A DNA stretch of 64,000 nt from contig NZ_RKQN01000001.1 of NCBI RefSeq assembly GCF_003814555.1, positions 764,546-828,545 on the forward strand, given 5' to 3'. Made by a program: the position numbers and the translations under genes. Positions 42,646 through 52,032 of this stretch are shown here, piece after piece. The notes beneath the pieces were generated by a model. That model saw only the letters and a program-made list of their open reading frames with translations, had not been told where the DNA came from and made no database searches. The DNA comes from Vulcaniibacterium tengchongense. GTDB taxonomy: Bacteria; Pseudomonadota; Gammaproteobacteria; Xanthomonadales; Xanthomonadaceae. How positions within the stretch are numbered: the first letter of the stretch is position 1; every line of letters starts with the position of its first letter.

Positions 42646-42826
42646 CGGTCGGTCGGGGCAGGGGAGCGGGCGCCGTCGGGCGCGGGAACGCAAGCGTGCA
42701 TTAGGGTCCCACTCCGCGGCCGTGGAGGCCATAGGACAAAACGTCCAATCGTGCGCCGGCGTCCGTCTGGGTAAATTGGCGCGGATGAAGCCGCCCTGCG
42801 GCTCCCCCACTGCCATCCGCGATCCC

Positions 42827-43927
42827 ATGTCCCCACTCAAGACCCTGAGCCGCCTCCTCGCGGCCCTGGCCGTCCTGCCGCTGGCCGGGTGCAACACGCT
42901 GCTGCTGAACGCGCCCGGCGACGTGGCCCGGCAGCAGGGCGACCTGATCGTCGTCTCGACCCTGCTGATGCTGATCATCATCGTCCCGGTGATCGCGCTG
43001 ACCCTGTTCTTCGCCTGGCGCTATCGCGCCTCCAACGCGAAGGCGACCTACAAGCCGGACTGGGACCACAGCACCCAGCTCGAGCTGCTGATCTGGGCCG
43101 CGCCGCTGGTGATCATCATCGCCCTGGGCGCGATCACCTGGATCAGCACCCACACGCTCGATCCGTACCGCCCGCTCGACCGCATCGCCGAGGGCAAGCC
43201 GGTGCCGGAGGGCGTCGAGCCGCTGGACGTGCAGGTGGTGGCGCTGGACTGGAAGTGGCTGTTCCTCTACCCGGAGCAGAACATCGCCACCGTCAACGAG
43301 CTGGCCGCGCCGGTGGACCGCCCGATCCGGTTCAGCATCACCGCCTCCTCGGTGATGAACTCCTTCTACATCCCTGCACTGGCCGGGCAGATCTACGCGA
43401 TGCCGGGCATGGAGACCAAGCTGCACGCGGTGATGAACCGGCCCGGCGAGTACGTCGGTTTCTCCGCCAACTACAGCGGCGCCGGCTTCTCCGGCATGCG
43501 CTTCCGCTTCCACGGCCTGAGCGCGCAGGACTTCGAGCGCTGGGTGGCCAAGGTGCGCGCCGGCGGCGACGCCCTGGAGCGCGCCGACTACCTGCGGCTG
43601 GAGAAGCCCAGCGAGCGCGAGCCGGTGCGCTACTACGCCCAGGTGTCGCCGGGCCTGTACCGCGCCATCCTCAACCGCTGCGTCGACACCGCCAAGATGT
43701 GCATGGACGAGATGATGGCGATCGACGCCACCGGCGGTCTCGGCAAGCGCGGCCTCGCGGCCGATGCGCTGGTGGCGCGGCGCGCGGGCGACCTGCGCGG
43801 CGGCCCGGTGGTCGCCTCGGCGGTCTGCGCCGCGAACGACCCGGCGCCGCTCCCGGCCGCAACGGTCCCGTCCGGCCCGGCCTCGTCCAACCCGGTGCCG
43901 GCGAGCGTCGCCGTCCTCGCCCCTTGA
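42827..43927 (+). CDS. cyoA: Quinol oxidase subunit II
   Basis: This encodes 366 aa. A lipoprotein signal with lipobox LPLAGC puts the lipidated residue at Cys22. Two membrane segments follow (about 40-65 and 85-105), then a periplasmic cupredoxin domain. The CuA ligands of cytochrome c oxidases are missing; the region reads [18 protein letters not shown], as in E. coli CyoA, so quinol rather than cytochrome c is the donor. A Pro/Ala/Ser-rich tail of about 35 residues ends the protein. An ATG 42 bp upstream is possible but gives a poor signal peptide. It is the first gene of the cyo operon. Confidence 0.93.
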   Translation: MSPLKTLSRLLAALAVLPLAGCNTLLLNAPGDVARQQGDLIVVSTLLMLIIIVPVIALTLFFAWRYRASNAKATYKPDWDHSTQLELLIWAAPLVIIIALGAITWISTHTLDPYRPLDRIAEGKPVPEGVEPLDVQVVALDWKWLFLYPEQNIATVNELAAPVDRPIRFSITASSVMNSFYIPALAGQIYAMPGMETKLHAVMNRPGEYVGFSANYSGAGFSGMRFRFHGLSAQDFERWVAKVRAGGDALERADYLRLEKPSEREPVRYYAQVSPGLYRAILNRCVDTAKMCMDEMMAIDATGGLGKRGLAADALVARRAGDLRGGPVVASAVCAANDPAPLPAATVPSGPASSNPVPASVAVLAP

Positions 43928-43982
43928 TGTCCCGAATCCCCGCGCCGCGCGCCGTCCGCGCGCGCGGACAGTGAGAAGCACG

Positions 43983-45989
43983 ATGTCCGAACCCGTCAGC
44001 CAAACCCATCCGCTCCTGGGCCGCCTGTCCTGGGACGCCATCCCGCTGCACGAGCCGATCCTGATCGGCACGTTCATCGCCGTCGCCATCGGCGGCCTGG
44101 CGCTGATCGCGCTGATCACGCGCCAACGCCTGTGGGGCCACCTCTGGAAGGAGTGGTTCACCAGCATCGACCACAAGAAGATCGGCATCATGTACATCGT
44201 GCTGGGGCTGGTCATGCTGCTGCGCGGCTTCGCCGACGCGGTGATGATGCGCCTGCAGCAGGCCATCGCCTTCGGGGATTCGCTCGGCTACCTGCCGCCG
44301 CACCACTACGACCAGATCTTCACCGCCCACGGCGTGATCATGATCTTCTTCGTGGCGATGCCGCTGATCACGGGGTTCATGAACTACGTGGTGCCGCTGC
44401 AGATCGGCGCTCGCGACGTCGCTTTCCCGTTCCTCAACAACTTCAGCTTCTGGATGACGGCGGGCGGCGCCGCGCTGGTGATGGTGTCGCTGTTCGTCGG
44501 CGAGTTCGCCACCACCGGCTGGCTGGCGTACCCGCCGCTGTCGGGCATCGCCTACAGTCCCGGGGTCGGCGTCGACTACTACATATGGGGACTGCAGGTG
44601 GCCGGCGTCGGCACCACGCTGTCCGGCATCAACCTGATCGCCACCATCGTCAAGATGCGCGCGCCGGGCATGTCGCTGATGAAGATGCCGGTGTTCACCT
44701 GGACCTCGCTGTGCGCGAACGTCCTGATCGTGGCCTCGTTCCCGGTGCTGACCGCGGCGCTGGCGCTGCTGACCCTGGACCGCTACGTCGGCACTAACTT
44801 CTTCACGAACGATCTTGGCGGCAACGCCATGATGTACGTGAACCTGATCTGGATCTGGGGCCACCCGGAGGTCTACATCCTGATCCTGCCGTGCTTCGGC
44901 ATCTTCTCCGAAGTGGTCGCCACCTTCTGCGGCAAGCGCCTGTTCGGCTACGCCTCGATGGTGTACGCGACCGTGGTGATCACGATCCTGTCGTACCTGG
45001 TGTGGCTGCACCACTTCTTCACCATGGGGTCGGGCGCGAGCGTCAACTCGTTCTTCGGCATCACCACGATGATCATCTCGATCCCGACCGGCGCGAAGAT
45101 CTTCAACTGGCTGTTCACCATGTACCGCGGCCGCATCCGCTTCGAGCTGCCGATGATGTGGACCATCGGCTTCATGGTGACGTTCGTGATCGGCGGCATG
45201 ACCGGCGTGCTGCTGGCGGTCCCGCCGGCCGACTTCGTGCTGCACAACAGCCTGTTCCTGATCGCCCACTTCCACAACGTGATCATCGGCGGCGTGCTGT
45301 TCGGCCTGTTCGCCGGCATCAACTTCTGGTGGCCGAAGGCGTTCGGCTTCAGGCTGGACCCGTTCTGGGGCAAGCTGTCGTTCTGGTTCTGGCTGGTCGG
45401 CTTCTTCTTCGCCTTCATGCCGCTGTACGTGCTCGGCCTGATGGGCGTGACCCGCCGTGTCAGCCACTTCGACGACCCGTCGCTGCAGGTCTGGTTCGTG
45501 ATCGCGGCCTTCGGCGCGCTGCTGATCGCGATCGGCATCGCCTGCATGCTGGTCCAGTTCGCGGTCAGCTTCCGCAAGCGCGAGCAGCTGCGCGACCCCA
45601 CCGGCGACCCGTGGAACGGCCGCACCCTGGAGTGGTCGACCTCGTCGCCGCCGCCGGCCTACAACTTCGCCTTCACCCCGGTGGTGCACGACAACGACGC
45701 CTGGCACGACATGAAGCAACGCGGGTACCAGCGCCCGACTTCGGGCTTCCTGCCGGTGCACATGCCGAAGAACACCGCCGCGGGCGTGGTGCTCGCCGGC
45801 CTGAGTACGCTGCTCGGCTTCGCCCTGGTCTGGCACATCTGGTGGCTGGTCGGCGCGTCGTTCCTGGCGCTGCTGGTCGCGGCCATCGCCCATACCTTCA
45901 ACTACAAGCGCGACTACCACATCCCGGCCGAGGAGATCGCCCGGACCGAGGAAGCGCGCACCCAGCAACTGGCGACCGCCCATGTCTGA
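43983..45989 (+). CDS. cyoB: Quinol oxidase subunit I
   Basis: This encodes 668 aa. It is the heme-copper core with about 15 membrane segments. The quinol site residues R81, D85, H108 and Q111 (RGFAD and HHYDQ) match R71, D75, H98 and Q101 of E. coli CyoB. CuB ligands lie in [10 protein letters not shown] and WLHHFFTMG. The K-channel Lys is in [20 protein letters not shown] supplies the heme ligands. It reduces O2 to water while pumping protons. Its last 8 bases overlap cyoC. Confidence 0.96.
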   Translation: MSEPVSQTHPLLGRLSWDAIPLHEPILIGTFIAVAIGGLALIALITRQRLWGHLWKEWFTSIDHKKIGIMYIVLGLVMLLRGFADAVMMRLQQAIAFGDSLGYLPPHHYDQIFTAHGVIMIFFVAMPLITGFMNYVVPLQIGARDVAFPFLNNFSFWMTAGGAALVMVSLFVGEFATTGWLAYPPLSGIAYSPGVGVDYYIWGLQVAGVGTTLSGINLIATIVKMRAPGMSLMKMPVFTWTSLCANVLIVASFPVLTAALALLTLDRYVGTNFFTNDLGGNAMMYVNLIWIWGHPEVYILILPCFGIFSEVVATFCGKRLFGYASMVYATVVITILSYLVWLHHFFTMGSGASVNSFFGITTMIISIPTGAKIFNWLFTMYRGRIRFELPMMWTIGFMVTFVIGGMTGVLLAVPPADFVLHNSLFLIAHFHNVIIGGVLFGLFAGINFWWPKAFGFRLDPFWGKLSFWFWLVGFFFAFMPLYVLGLMGVTRRVSHFDDPSLQVWFVIAAFGALLIAIGIACMLVQFAVSFRKREQLRDPTGDPWNGRTLEWSTSSPPPAYNFAFTPVVHDNDAWHDMKQRGYQRPTSGFLPVHMPKNTAAGVVLAGLSTLLGFALVWHIWWLVGASFLALLVAAIAHTFNYKRDYHIPAEEIARTEEARTQQLATAHV

Positions 45990-46617
45990 CGCCCATGCCA
46001 TCGCCCTGACCGACGCCCAGGGGCGCCCGGTCTTCTACGACGCCGCCGGCAAGCACCATCCGGAGAACGGGACGCTGCTCGGCTTCTGGCTGTACCTGAT
46101 GAGCGACTGCCTCATCTTCGCCGTGCTGTTCGCGGTGTACGGCGTGCTCGGGCGCAGCTACGCGGCCGGCCCGTCCGGCGCCGACCTGTTCGACCTGAAC
46201 CTGGTCGCGATCAACACCGGCCTGCTGCTGCTGTCCTCGATCACCTACGGCTTCGCGATGGTGGCGATGCAGGCGCGCAAGCAGCCGGCGGTGCTGCTGT
46301 GGCTGGCGATCACCGGCCTGCTGGGCCTGGGTTTCCTCGGGGTGGAGCTGTACGAATTCGCCCACCTGGTCCACGAGGGCGCCGGCCCGCAGCGCAGCGC
46401 CTTCCTGTCCTCGTTCTTCGCCCTGGTCGGCACCCACGGCCTGCACGTCACCTTCGGCGTGATCTGGCTCGTGGTGCTGATGCTGCAGGTCGGCAGGCAC
46501 GGCCTGACCGCGGCCAACCGCCGCCGCCTACTGTGCCTGTCCATGTTCTGGCATTTCCTCGACGTCGTCTGGATCGGCGTCTTCACCTTCGTCTACCTGA
46601 TGGGAGTGCTGCCGTGA
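45982..46617 (+). CDS. cyoC: Quinol oxidase subunit III
   Basis: This encodes 211 aa with five membrane segments. [29 protein letters not shown] is split around the first segment. FVGTHGLHV-like sequence ([16 protein letters not shown]) and [20 protein letters not shown] end the protein as in CyoC. It supports the proton-uptake side of subunit I. It overlaps cyoB by 8 bp, and its TGA is embedded in the GTG start of cyoD. Confidence 0.94.
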   Translation: MSDAHAIALTDAQGRPVFYDAAGKHHPENGTLLGFWLYLMSDCLIFAVLFAVYGVLGRSYAAGPSGADLFDLNLVAINTGLLLLSSITYGFAMVAMQARKQPAVLLWLAITGLLGLGFLGVELYEFAHLVHEGAGPQRSAFLSSFFALVGTHGLHVTFGVIWLVVLMLQVGRHGLTAANRRRLLCLSMFWHFLDVVWIGVFTFVYLMGVLP

Positions 46618-47012
46618 GCCACGCGCCCGTGCACCACGACAACGACCGCGCCGGCGGCCACCACGACGACCACGACGGCGGCATCCACTTCTCGGTCAAG
46701 GGTTACGCGATCGGCTTCCTGCTGTCGCTCGTGCTGACCGCGATCCCGTTCTGGCTGGTGATGGGCAAGGCGCTGCCGTCCTCCAGCGTCACCGGCTTCG
46801 TCGTGCTCGCGTTCGCGGCCGTGCAGATGGTCGTGCACATGGTCTACTTCCTGCACCTGGACGCGAAGTCCGAGGGCGGCTGGAACATGCTGGCGCTGAT
46901 CTTCACCGTGGTGCTGGTGGCGATCATGCTGGTCGGCTCGTTGTGGGTCATGCATCACCTGAACACCAACATGATGCCGATGGCCCCGCACGACATGCGC
47001 AACATGCCGTGA
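46614..47012 (+). CDS. cyoD: Quinol oxidase subunit IV
   Basis: This encodes 132 aa. The N-terminus is unusually His/Asp-rich ([17 protein letters not shown]). Three membrane segments follow, with [40 protein letters not shown] and [20 protein letters not shown]. It assists CuB site assembly in the bo3 family. The start is GTG overlapping the cyoC stop (GTGA). The His-rich tail could bind copper or another metal. Confidence 0.92.
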   Translation: MSHAPVHHDNDRAGGHHDDHDGGIHFSVKGYAIGFLLSLVLTAIPFWLVMGKALPSSSVTGFVVLAFAAVQMVVHMVYFLHLDAKSEGGWNMLALIFTVVLVAIMLVGSLWVMHHLNTNMMPMAPHDMRNMP

Positions 47013-47773
47013 GCCACCCGGCGCGCGAACGCGAGGGCCCGGCGCCGCGGCCGCGCGGCCGGGGCGCGCTGTTCGCGCTGCTGGGCTTCCTGGCGCTGGC
47101 CTGCGCCGGTTTCGCCGGGCTGGGCATCTGGCAGGTGCAGCGGCTGGCCTGGAAGCGGGACCTGATCGAACGGGTCGAGGCGCGCGTGCACGCGCCGCCG
47201 GCACCGGCGCCGGGCCCGCGCGAATGGCCGCGGATCGGCGCTGCCGCGCACGAGTACCTGCGCGTGCGCCTGGACGGACGGTACCTGGACGGCCGCGACA
47301 CGCGGGTGCAGGCGGTGACCGAACTCGGCCCCGGCTTCTGGCTCTTGACTCCGCTGCGCACCCGCGAGGGCAGCGTGGTGCTGGTCAACCGGGGCTTCGT
47401 GCCGCCGGACTGGCGCGGCGCAAAGGCGCCGCGCGGCGAGACGCAGGTGGTCGGGCTGCTGCGCCTGAGCGAGCCGGGCGGCGGCTTCCTTCGCCGCAAC
47501 GACCCGGCGCGCGGGCGCTGGTACTCGCGCGACGTGCGTGCGATCGCCGCGGCGCGCGGCCTGGACCCGCAGCGGGTGGCGCCGTATTTCGTGGACGCCG
47601 AGCGCGCGCCGGGCGCCGCCGCGGCCGCGCCGCCGGTCGGCGGCTTGACGGTGGTGCGCTTCCGCAACAACCATCTGTCCTACGCGGTGACCTGGTTCGT
47701 GCTGGCGGCGATGGCGGCCGCCGCCGCCTATGTGCTGCGCGACGAACGCCGCCGCCGCGCCCGAACCCGCTGA
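47009..47773 (+). CDS. SURF1-family oxidase assembly factor
   Basis: This encodes 254 aa. Two terminal membrane helices (about 20-42 and 222-242) flank a periplasmic domain, the SURF1 topology. Signatures are GIWQVQRLAWKRDLI after TM1, VLVNRGFVPPDWR in the middle and NNHLSYAVTWF before TM2. SURF1 proteins help insert heme a into oxidase subunit I; Paracoccus has a quinol-oxidase-specific form, Surf1q. The GTG start overlaps the cyoD stop (GTGA), so it is firmly part of the oxidase operon. This hints that the oxidase may use heme a. Confidence 0.9.
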   Translation: MSHPAREREGPAPRPRGRGALFALLGFLALACAGFAGLGIWQVQRLAWKRDLIERVEARVHAPPAPAPGPREWPRIGAAAHEYLRVRLDGRYLDGRDTRVQAVTELGPGFWLLTPLRTREGSVVLVNRGFVPPDWRGAKAPRGETQVVGLLRLSEPGGGFLRRNDPARGRWYSRDVRAIAAARGLDPQRVAPYFVDAERAPGAAAAAPPVGGLTVVRFRNNHLSYAVTWFVLAAMAAAAAYVLRDERRRRARTR

Positions 47774-47786
47774 GGGAGGAACGCCG

Positions 47787-49133
47787 ATGCAGGACCCGAT
47801 GCCGCCGCGTCCGCTCGGCGAAGCCGCGCTGTCGATGCTGCCGATGCGTTCCCGCCTCGGCCCGCTGCATCCGCTGATCCAGCTGCGCTGGATCGCCGTG
47901 GTCGGGCAGGTCGCGACCATCCTGTTCGTCCACTACGGCTTCGGCATCGCCCTGCCGCTGGTGCCGATGACGGCGGTGGTCGCGGCCTTGGCCGCGTTCA
48001 ACCTGGCCAGCATGCTGCGCTGGCGCCGGCGCGAGGATGTCGGCGAGGGCGCGCTGTTCGCCGCGCTGCTGGTCGACGTGCTGACCCTGACTGCGCTGCT
48101 GCACTTCAGCGGCGGCATCTCCAACCCGTTCGTGTTCCTGTACCTGCTGCAGGTCGCGCTGGCCGCGGTGCTGCTGCGCGCGCGCACCAGCCTGGCCGTG
48201 GCCGCCGTCGCCAGCGCCTGTATCGTCGCGCTGACCCTGTGGCGCAGCCCGGTGGCGATCCCGATCGATCCGTCCGGAGGCCTGCGCGATCCCTACGTGC
48301 AGGGCCTGCTGGTCTGCTTCGGCCTGAACGCGATCCTGCTGGTGATGTTCATCAGTCGGATCAGCGCCTCGCTGCGCGCGCGCGACGCGCGCCTGGCGGC
48401 GCTGCGCCAGCGCGCGGCCGAGGAGGAGCACATCGTGCGCATGGGCCTGCTCGCGTCCGGCGCCGCGCACGAGCTGGGCACGCCGCTGGCGACGCTGTCG
48501 GTGATCCTCGGCGACTGGCGGCGGATGCAGCCGTTCGTCGACCGCGCCGACCTGCGCCAGGAACTCGACGAAATGCAGGCGCAGGTCGACCGCTGCAAGT
48601 CGATCGTCACCGGCATCCTGCTGTCCGCCGGCGAGACCCGCGGCGAGGCGCCCGCGCCGACCACGCTGTCGGCCTTCCTCGACGGCGTGGTCGCGGAGTG
48701 GCGGGCCACCCGCCCGGTGCTGGCGTTCGAGTACGCCAAGCATTTCGACGGCGACCTGCACATCGTCTCCGACACCGGCCTGAAGCAGATGATCCAGAAC
48801 GTGCTCGACAACGCGCTGGAGGCCTCGCCGGGCTGGGTCGGCCTGGACGCGGCGATCGAGGACGAAGCGCTGGTGCTGCGCGTGCGCGACCGGGGCCCCG
48901 GCTTCGCCCCGCAGATGCTGGCCAATCTCGGCAAGCCCTACCAGTCGAGCAAGGGCCGCCCCGGCCGCGGCCTGGGCCTGTTCCTGGCGGTGAACGTGGC
49001 GCGCACGCTGGGCGGCAGCATCGCCGCGCGCAACGCCGAGCCCCGCGGCGCGGTCGTCACCGTGACCCTGCCATTGTCGGCGCTGACCCTGGAAGAAGAG
49101 GACCTGGACGAAGGAGGCCGCGATGAACCCTGA
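47787..49133 (+). CDS. regB: RegB/PrrB-like redox-sensing histidine kinase
   Basis: This encodes 448 aa. Six predicted membrane segments occupy about 30-195. Loop motif GGISNPF (109-115) matches the ubiquinone-binding heptapeptide GGxxNPF of RegB. The H-box is SGAAHELGTPLATL with His228. Cys270 in VDRCKSIV lies 42 residues after it; RegB's redox Cys265 lies 40 residues after His225. The ATPase domain has NVLDNALEAS and GLGLFLAVNVA. It would autophosphorylate when the quinone pool is reduced. A GGGAGGA precedes the ATG. It follows SURF1 by 13 bp and overlaps regA by 11 bp. Confidence 0.9.
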   Translation: MQDPMPPRPLGEAALSMLPMRSRLGPLHPLIQLRWIAVVGQVATILFVHYGFGIALPLVPMTAVVAALAAFNLASMLRWRRREDVGEGALFAALLVDVLTLTALLHFSGGISNPFVFLYLLQVALAAVLLRARTSLAVAAVASACIVALTLWRSPVAIPIDPSGGLRDPYVQGLLVCFGLNAILLVMFISRISASLRARDARLAALRQRAAEEEHIVRMGLLASGAAHELGTPLATLSVILGDWRRMQPFVDRADLRQELDEMQAQVDRCKSIVTGILLSAGETRGEAPAPTTLSAFLDGVVAEWRATRPVLAFEYAKHFDGDLHIVSDTGLKQMIQNVLDNALEASPGWVGLDAAIEDEALVLRVRDRGPGFAPQMLANLGKPYQSSKGRPGRGLGLFLAVNVARTLGGSIAARNAEPRGAVVTVTLPLSALTLEEEDLDEGGRDEP

Positions 49134-49662
49134 ACCGAGACGCCTGCTGATCGTCGAGGACGACGCCGATTTCGCCCGGACCCTGAGCCGCTCGTTCGAG
49201 CGCCGCGGCTACGCGGTGCGCTGCGCGGCCAACCAGGAAGAGGCGATGGCCGTCGCGGCCGAGCACGCGCCGGGCTACGCCGTGGTCGACCTGAAGCTGG
49301 CCGGCGGCGACTCCGGCCTGGCCTGCGTGCAGGCGCTGCATGCGCACGATCCGCGCATGCTGATCGTGGTGCTGACCGGCTACGCCAGCATCGCCACCGC
49401 GGTGGAGGCGATCAAGCTCGGTGCCTGCCACTACCTGGTCAAGCCTTCGAACACCGACGACATCGAGGCCGCGTTCGACCGCACCGAGGGCGACGCCACC
49501 GTCGAACTGACCCGCCGCCAGACCTCGATCAAGACGCTCGAATGGGAGCGCATCCACGAGGTGCTGGCCGAGACCAACTTCAACATCTCCGAGGCCGCGC
49601 GCCGGCTCGGCATGCACCGGCGCACGCTGGCGCGCAAGCTGGACAAGCAGCGGGTGAAGTGA
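49123..49662 (+). CDS. regA: RegA/PrrA/ActR-like response regulator
   Basis: This encodes 179 aa. The receiver domain has acidic residues in LIVEDDADF, phospho-acceptor Asp56 in AVVDLKLAGGDSGL, and Lys in YLVKPSNTDD. The C-terminal Fis-type helix-turn-helix is NISEAARRLGMHRRTLARKLDK, nearly identical to the RegA/PrrA DNA-binding end. It is probably activated by the adjacent RegB-like kinase and controls respiratory genes, quite possibly the cyo operon itself. GGAGG lies upstream of the ATG inside regB. Confidence 0.93.
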   Translation: MNPEPRRLLIVEDDADFARTLSRSFERRGYAVRCAANQEEAMAVAAEHAPGYAVVDLKLAGGDSGLACVQALHAHDPRMLIVVLTGYASIATAVEAIKLGACHYLVKPSNTDDIEAAFDRTEGDATVELTRRQTSIKTLEWERIHEVLAETNFNISEAARRLGMHRRTLARKLDKQRVK

Positions 49663-49741
49663 GCCGCAACCGGAAACGAGCGGCCCGCAACGGGGACCCG
49701 GGCGAGGGCGCGCCCGCGTTCGCCCGTTCCGCGCCCGTTCC

Positions 49742-50428
49742 TCAGAACTCGAGGTCCAGCGCGGCGCACAGGTAGTCGACGAACGGCGCCAGCGCCGCCA
49801 GGTCGCCCTGCAGCGTCTTCAACAGGCGCGGGCCGGTCATCGTGGCGTCGTCGATCGCGCGGAGCGCGACGAAGTTCTTGCGCTTGAGGTCCCCGGCGAA
49901 CGCGAAATCGTCGGGGAAGCCGCGCGGCATCCGGGTCAGCGTCTCGCTGTCGTCGAGCGCGTAGCGGCGGCGGAACTTCGGCTCGTGCGCGGCCGCCTTC
50001 CAGCCGCCGGGATTGTCGAGGACGAAATGGCGGACGCGCCGCAGGGTGCCGGGCTGCGGGTGCCACAGCCCGGCCGCGACGAAACACTCGCCCGGTTGCA
50101 GGTGCAGGTAGAACGACGGCGCTTCCACCTGGCGGCTGCGCGCATGGAACAGCCGCGCGCCCTGCCAGGTCTTGTACGGCGACTTGTCGTTGGCGAAGCG
50201 CGTGTCGCGCTGGATCCGGAACAGCGAGCCGCCGACCGTCCTCGGCTCGGCGCGGTAGTGCTCGCTGATCCGCGCCAGCGCCGGTTGCAGGTCGGTGAGC
50301 AGGCGCTGGAACGGCTCGCGCACATGGGCTTCGTAGTCGCGCTTGTGCGCGTGGAACCATTCGCGCTCGTTGTGGCGGGCCAGGCCGCGCAGGAACCTGA
50401 AGCTGGCGTCGCTGAAGTAGCGGGTCAT
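49742..50428 (-). CDS. DUF2461 family protein
   Basis: This encodes 228 aa. The family opening FSDASFRFLRGLARHNEREWFHAHK is clear. RIQRDTRFANDKSPYKTW and SFYLHLQPGECFVAAGLW form the conserved core. The C-terminus is LKRKNFVALRAID followed by a helical end. Members occur widely in bacteria and fungi without a proven function. It lies on the minus strand, convergent with regA and downstream of sbcB. Confidence 0.88.
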   Translation of the reverse strand: MTRYFSDASFRFLRGLARHNEREWFHAHKRDYEAHVREPFQRLLTDLQPALARISEHYRAEPRTVGGSLFRIQRDTRFANDKSPYKTWQGARLFHARSRQVEAPSFYLHLQPGECFVAAGLWHPQPGTLRRVRHFVLDNPGGWKAAAHEPKFRRRYALDDSETLTRMPRGFPDDFAFAGDLKRKNFVALRAIDDATMTGPRLLKTLQGDLAALAPFVDYLCAALDLEF

Positions 50429-50535
50429 GCGGTATGGGGCGTCGGGAGGGGGGACGGCCCGGGTCGGGCCAGGCGCCATTTTCGCCCGCCGGGCGGCAAA
50501 CCGGCGCCGTCCGCCGGCGGGCGCGGGCGCCGGGC

Positions 50536-51978
50536 TCAGGCCAGCCCCGCCTCGAGTTCGTCGCCCCAGGCGTCCAACCGGTCGAGCAGGGCGAGCTTGG
50601 CGCCGTCGCCGGCATGGACGGCGCGCAGCGCGGCGATCTCGGCGCGGTAGCGCGGCAGGCTGAGTTCGGACAGGCCCGATTCCTCGAGCAGGCGCCGGCG
50701 GCGGTAGTCGTTCCAGCGCGCGTGTTCGTCGAGGGCGAGCGTCTCCGGCCAGTTGCGGGCGCGGTAGCGGAACAGCAGTTCCGGCAGGCGCGGGTCGGCG
50801 AAGGCGAACGCGCGCGTGCCCAGCGCCTGCGGCGCGGTGGCGCGCACTTCGGCGAACAGGCGCTTGTCGGCATCGCCGATGAAGCCGTCGTACAGCGAAG
50901 CGTCGACGTCCGCGGCCGCGCGTTCGCGCACCTGGGCGTACACCCGGCGCACCTTCTCGGCCAGCGCGGGCCCGGCGGCGCGCAGGCGCGCGGCGCGCTC
51001 GAGGACCCGCGCCGGGTCGATGCACAGGCGCGCGAAGTCGGGCCCGCGCAGATGGTCCCAGGCGACCAGGGCGGGGCAGCGGTTGAGATGGATCTCCTTG
51101 AGCGCGACCCGGCTCTCGCCCTCGGGCAGGTCGGCGATCGGCGTGTACAGGCGGTCGGCGATCTCCTCCGGCGCGAGCCGCAGCAGCGGCTCCGGGTCCT
51201 GGTCCAGGTCGAACGCGATCACCCGGCTGTCGATGCGCGGATGCCGCGCCACCGGCAGCATCGCCGCCGCGCACAGCCGGGTCGCGGCGAAGCGCTGCGA
51301 GACGTGCAGCACCGGCGTCATCGCGGTGGTGTCGAGCAGGCCGGCGGCGAAGCGCTTGTCGCGCAGGCGCAGGGCGTAGTCCCACAGCCGCGGTTGCGCG
51401 GCGCGCAGCTTGCGCGCCAGGCCGACCAGCGCGCGCACGTCGGACAGCGCTTCGTGCGCCTCGCCCTCGCGCACGCCGTTGGCCGCGGCCAGGTGCTCGA
51501 GCTTGAACGAAGGCGCGCCGTCCTCGCGCCGCGGCCATTCCAGCCCGTCCGGACGCAGCGCATGCGCCAGCCGCAGCACGTCGAGCAGGTCCCAGCGCGA
51601 GTTGCCGCCGCGCCATTCGCGCTCGTAGGCGTCGTAGAAATTGCGGAACAGGCCGTAGCGGACGAACTCGTCGTCGAAGCGCAGCGAGTTGTAGCCCAGG
51701 CTGCAGGTCTCCGGCCGCGCCATCTGCTCGTGGATCAGCGCGAACGCCGCGGCCTCGTTGACGCCTTCGCGCAGCGCCCGTTGCGGCGCGATGCCGGTGA
51801 CCAGGGTGGCGGCGGGCGAGGGCAGCAGGTCGTCGGCCGGGCGCACGAACACGCTGATCGGCTCCTCGACCGGGTTCAGTTCGGCGTCGGTGCGGATCGC
51901 CGCGAACTGGGCGATGCGCGAGGTGCGCGGGTCGGCGCCGAAGGTTTCCAGGTCGTAGAACAGGAAGCTGGCGGGCAT
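50536..51978 (-). CDS. sbcB: Exodeoxyribonuclease I
   Basis: This encodes 480 aa, matching ExoI (475 in E. coli). It is a DEDDh exonuclease: motif I LFYDLETFGADP (Asp and Glu), motif II LGYNSLRFDDEFVRY, motif III HEALSDVRALVGLA. The SH3-like and helical domains follow, with IHLNRCPALVAWDHL and RYRARNWPETL. It degrades single-stranded DNA 3' to 5' in recombination and mismatch repair. It follows kmo on the minus strand by about 55 bp and could be read through from the kynurenine genes. Confidence 0.95.
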   Translation of the reverse strand: MPASFLFYDLETFGADPRTSRIAQFAAIRTDAELNPVEEPISVFVRPADDLLPSPAATLVTGIAPQRALREGVNEAAAFALIHEQMARPETCSLGYNSLRFDDEFVRYGLFRNFYDAYEREWRGGNSRWDLLDVLRLAHALRPDGLEWPRREDGAPSFKLEHLAAANGVREGEAHEALSDVRALVGLARKLRAAQPRLWDYALRLRDKRFAAGLLDTTAMTPVLHVSQRFAATRLCAAAMLPVARHPRIDSRVIAFDLDQDPEPLLRLAPEEIADRLYTPIADLPEGESRVALKEIHLNRCPALVAWDHLRGPDFARLCIDPARVLERAARLRAAGPALAEKVRRVYAQVRERAAADVDASLYDGFIGDADKRLFAEVRATAPQALGTRAFAFADPRLPELLFRYRARNWPETLALDEHARWNDYRRRRLLEESGLSELSLPRYRAEIAALRAVHAGDGAKLALLDRLDAWGDELEAGLA

Positions 51979-52032
51979 GCGAGGGGCGATGAACGGGTGA
52001 GAGGGGACGGGAGCGGCGTGGCCGCGGCGGCC

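Noticed and set aside
49663-49741. Bidirectional terminator between regA and the DUF2461 gene
   Set aside because: Only GC dyads (GGGCGCGCCC) without T-runs are present, so a terminator call is not supported.
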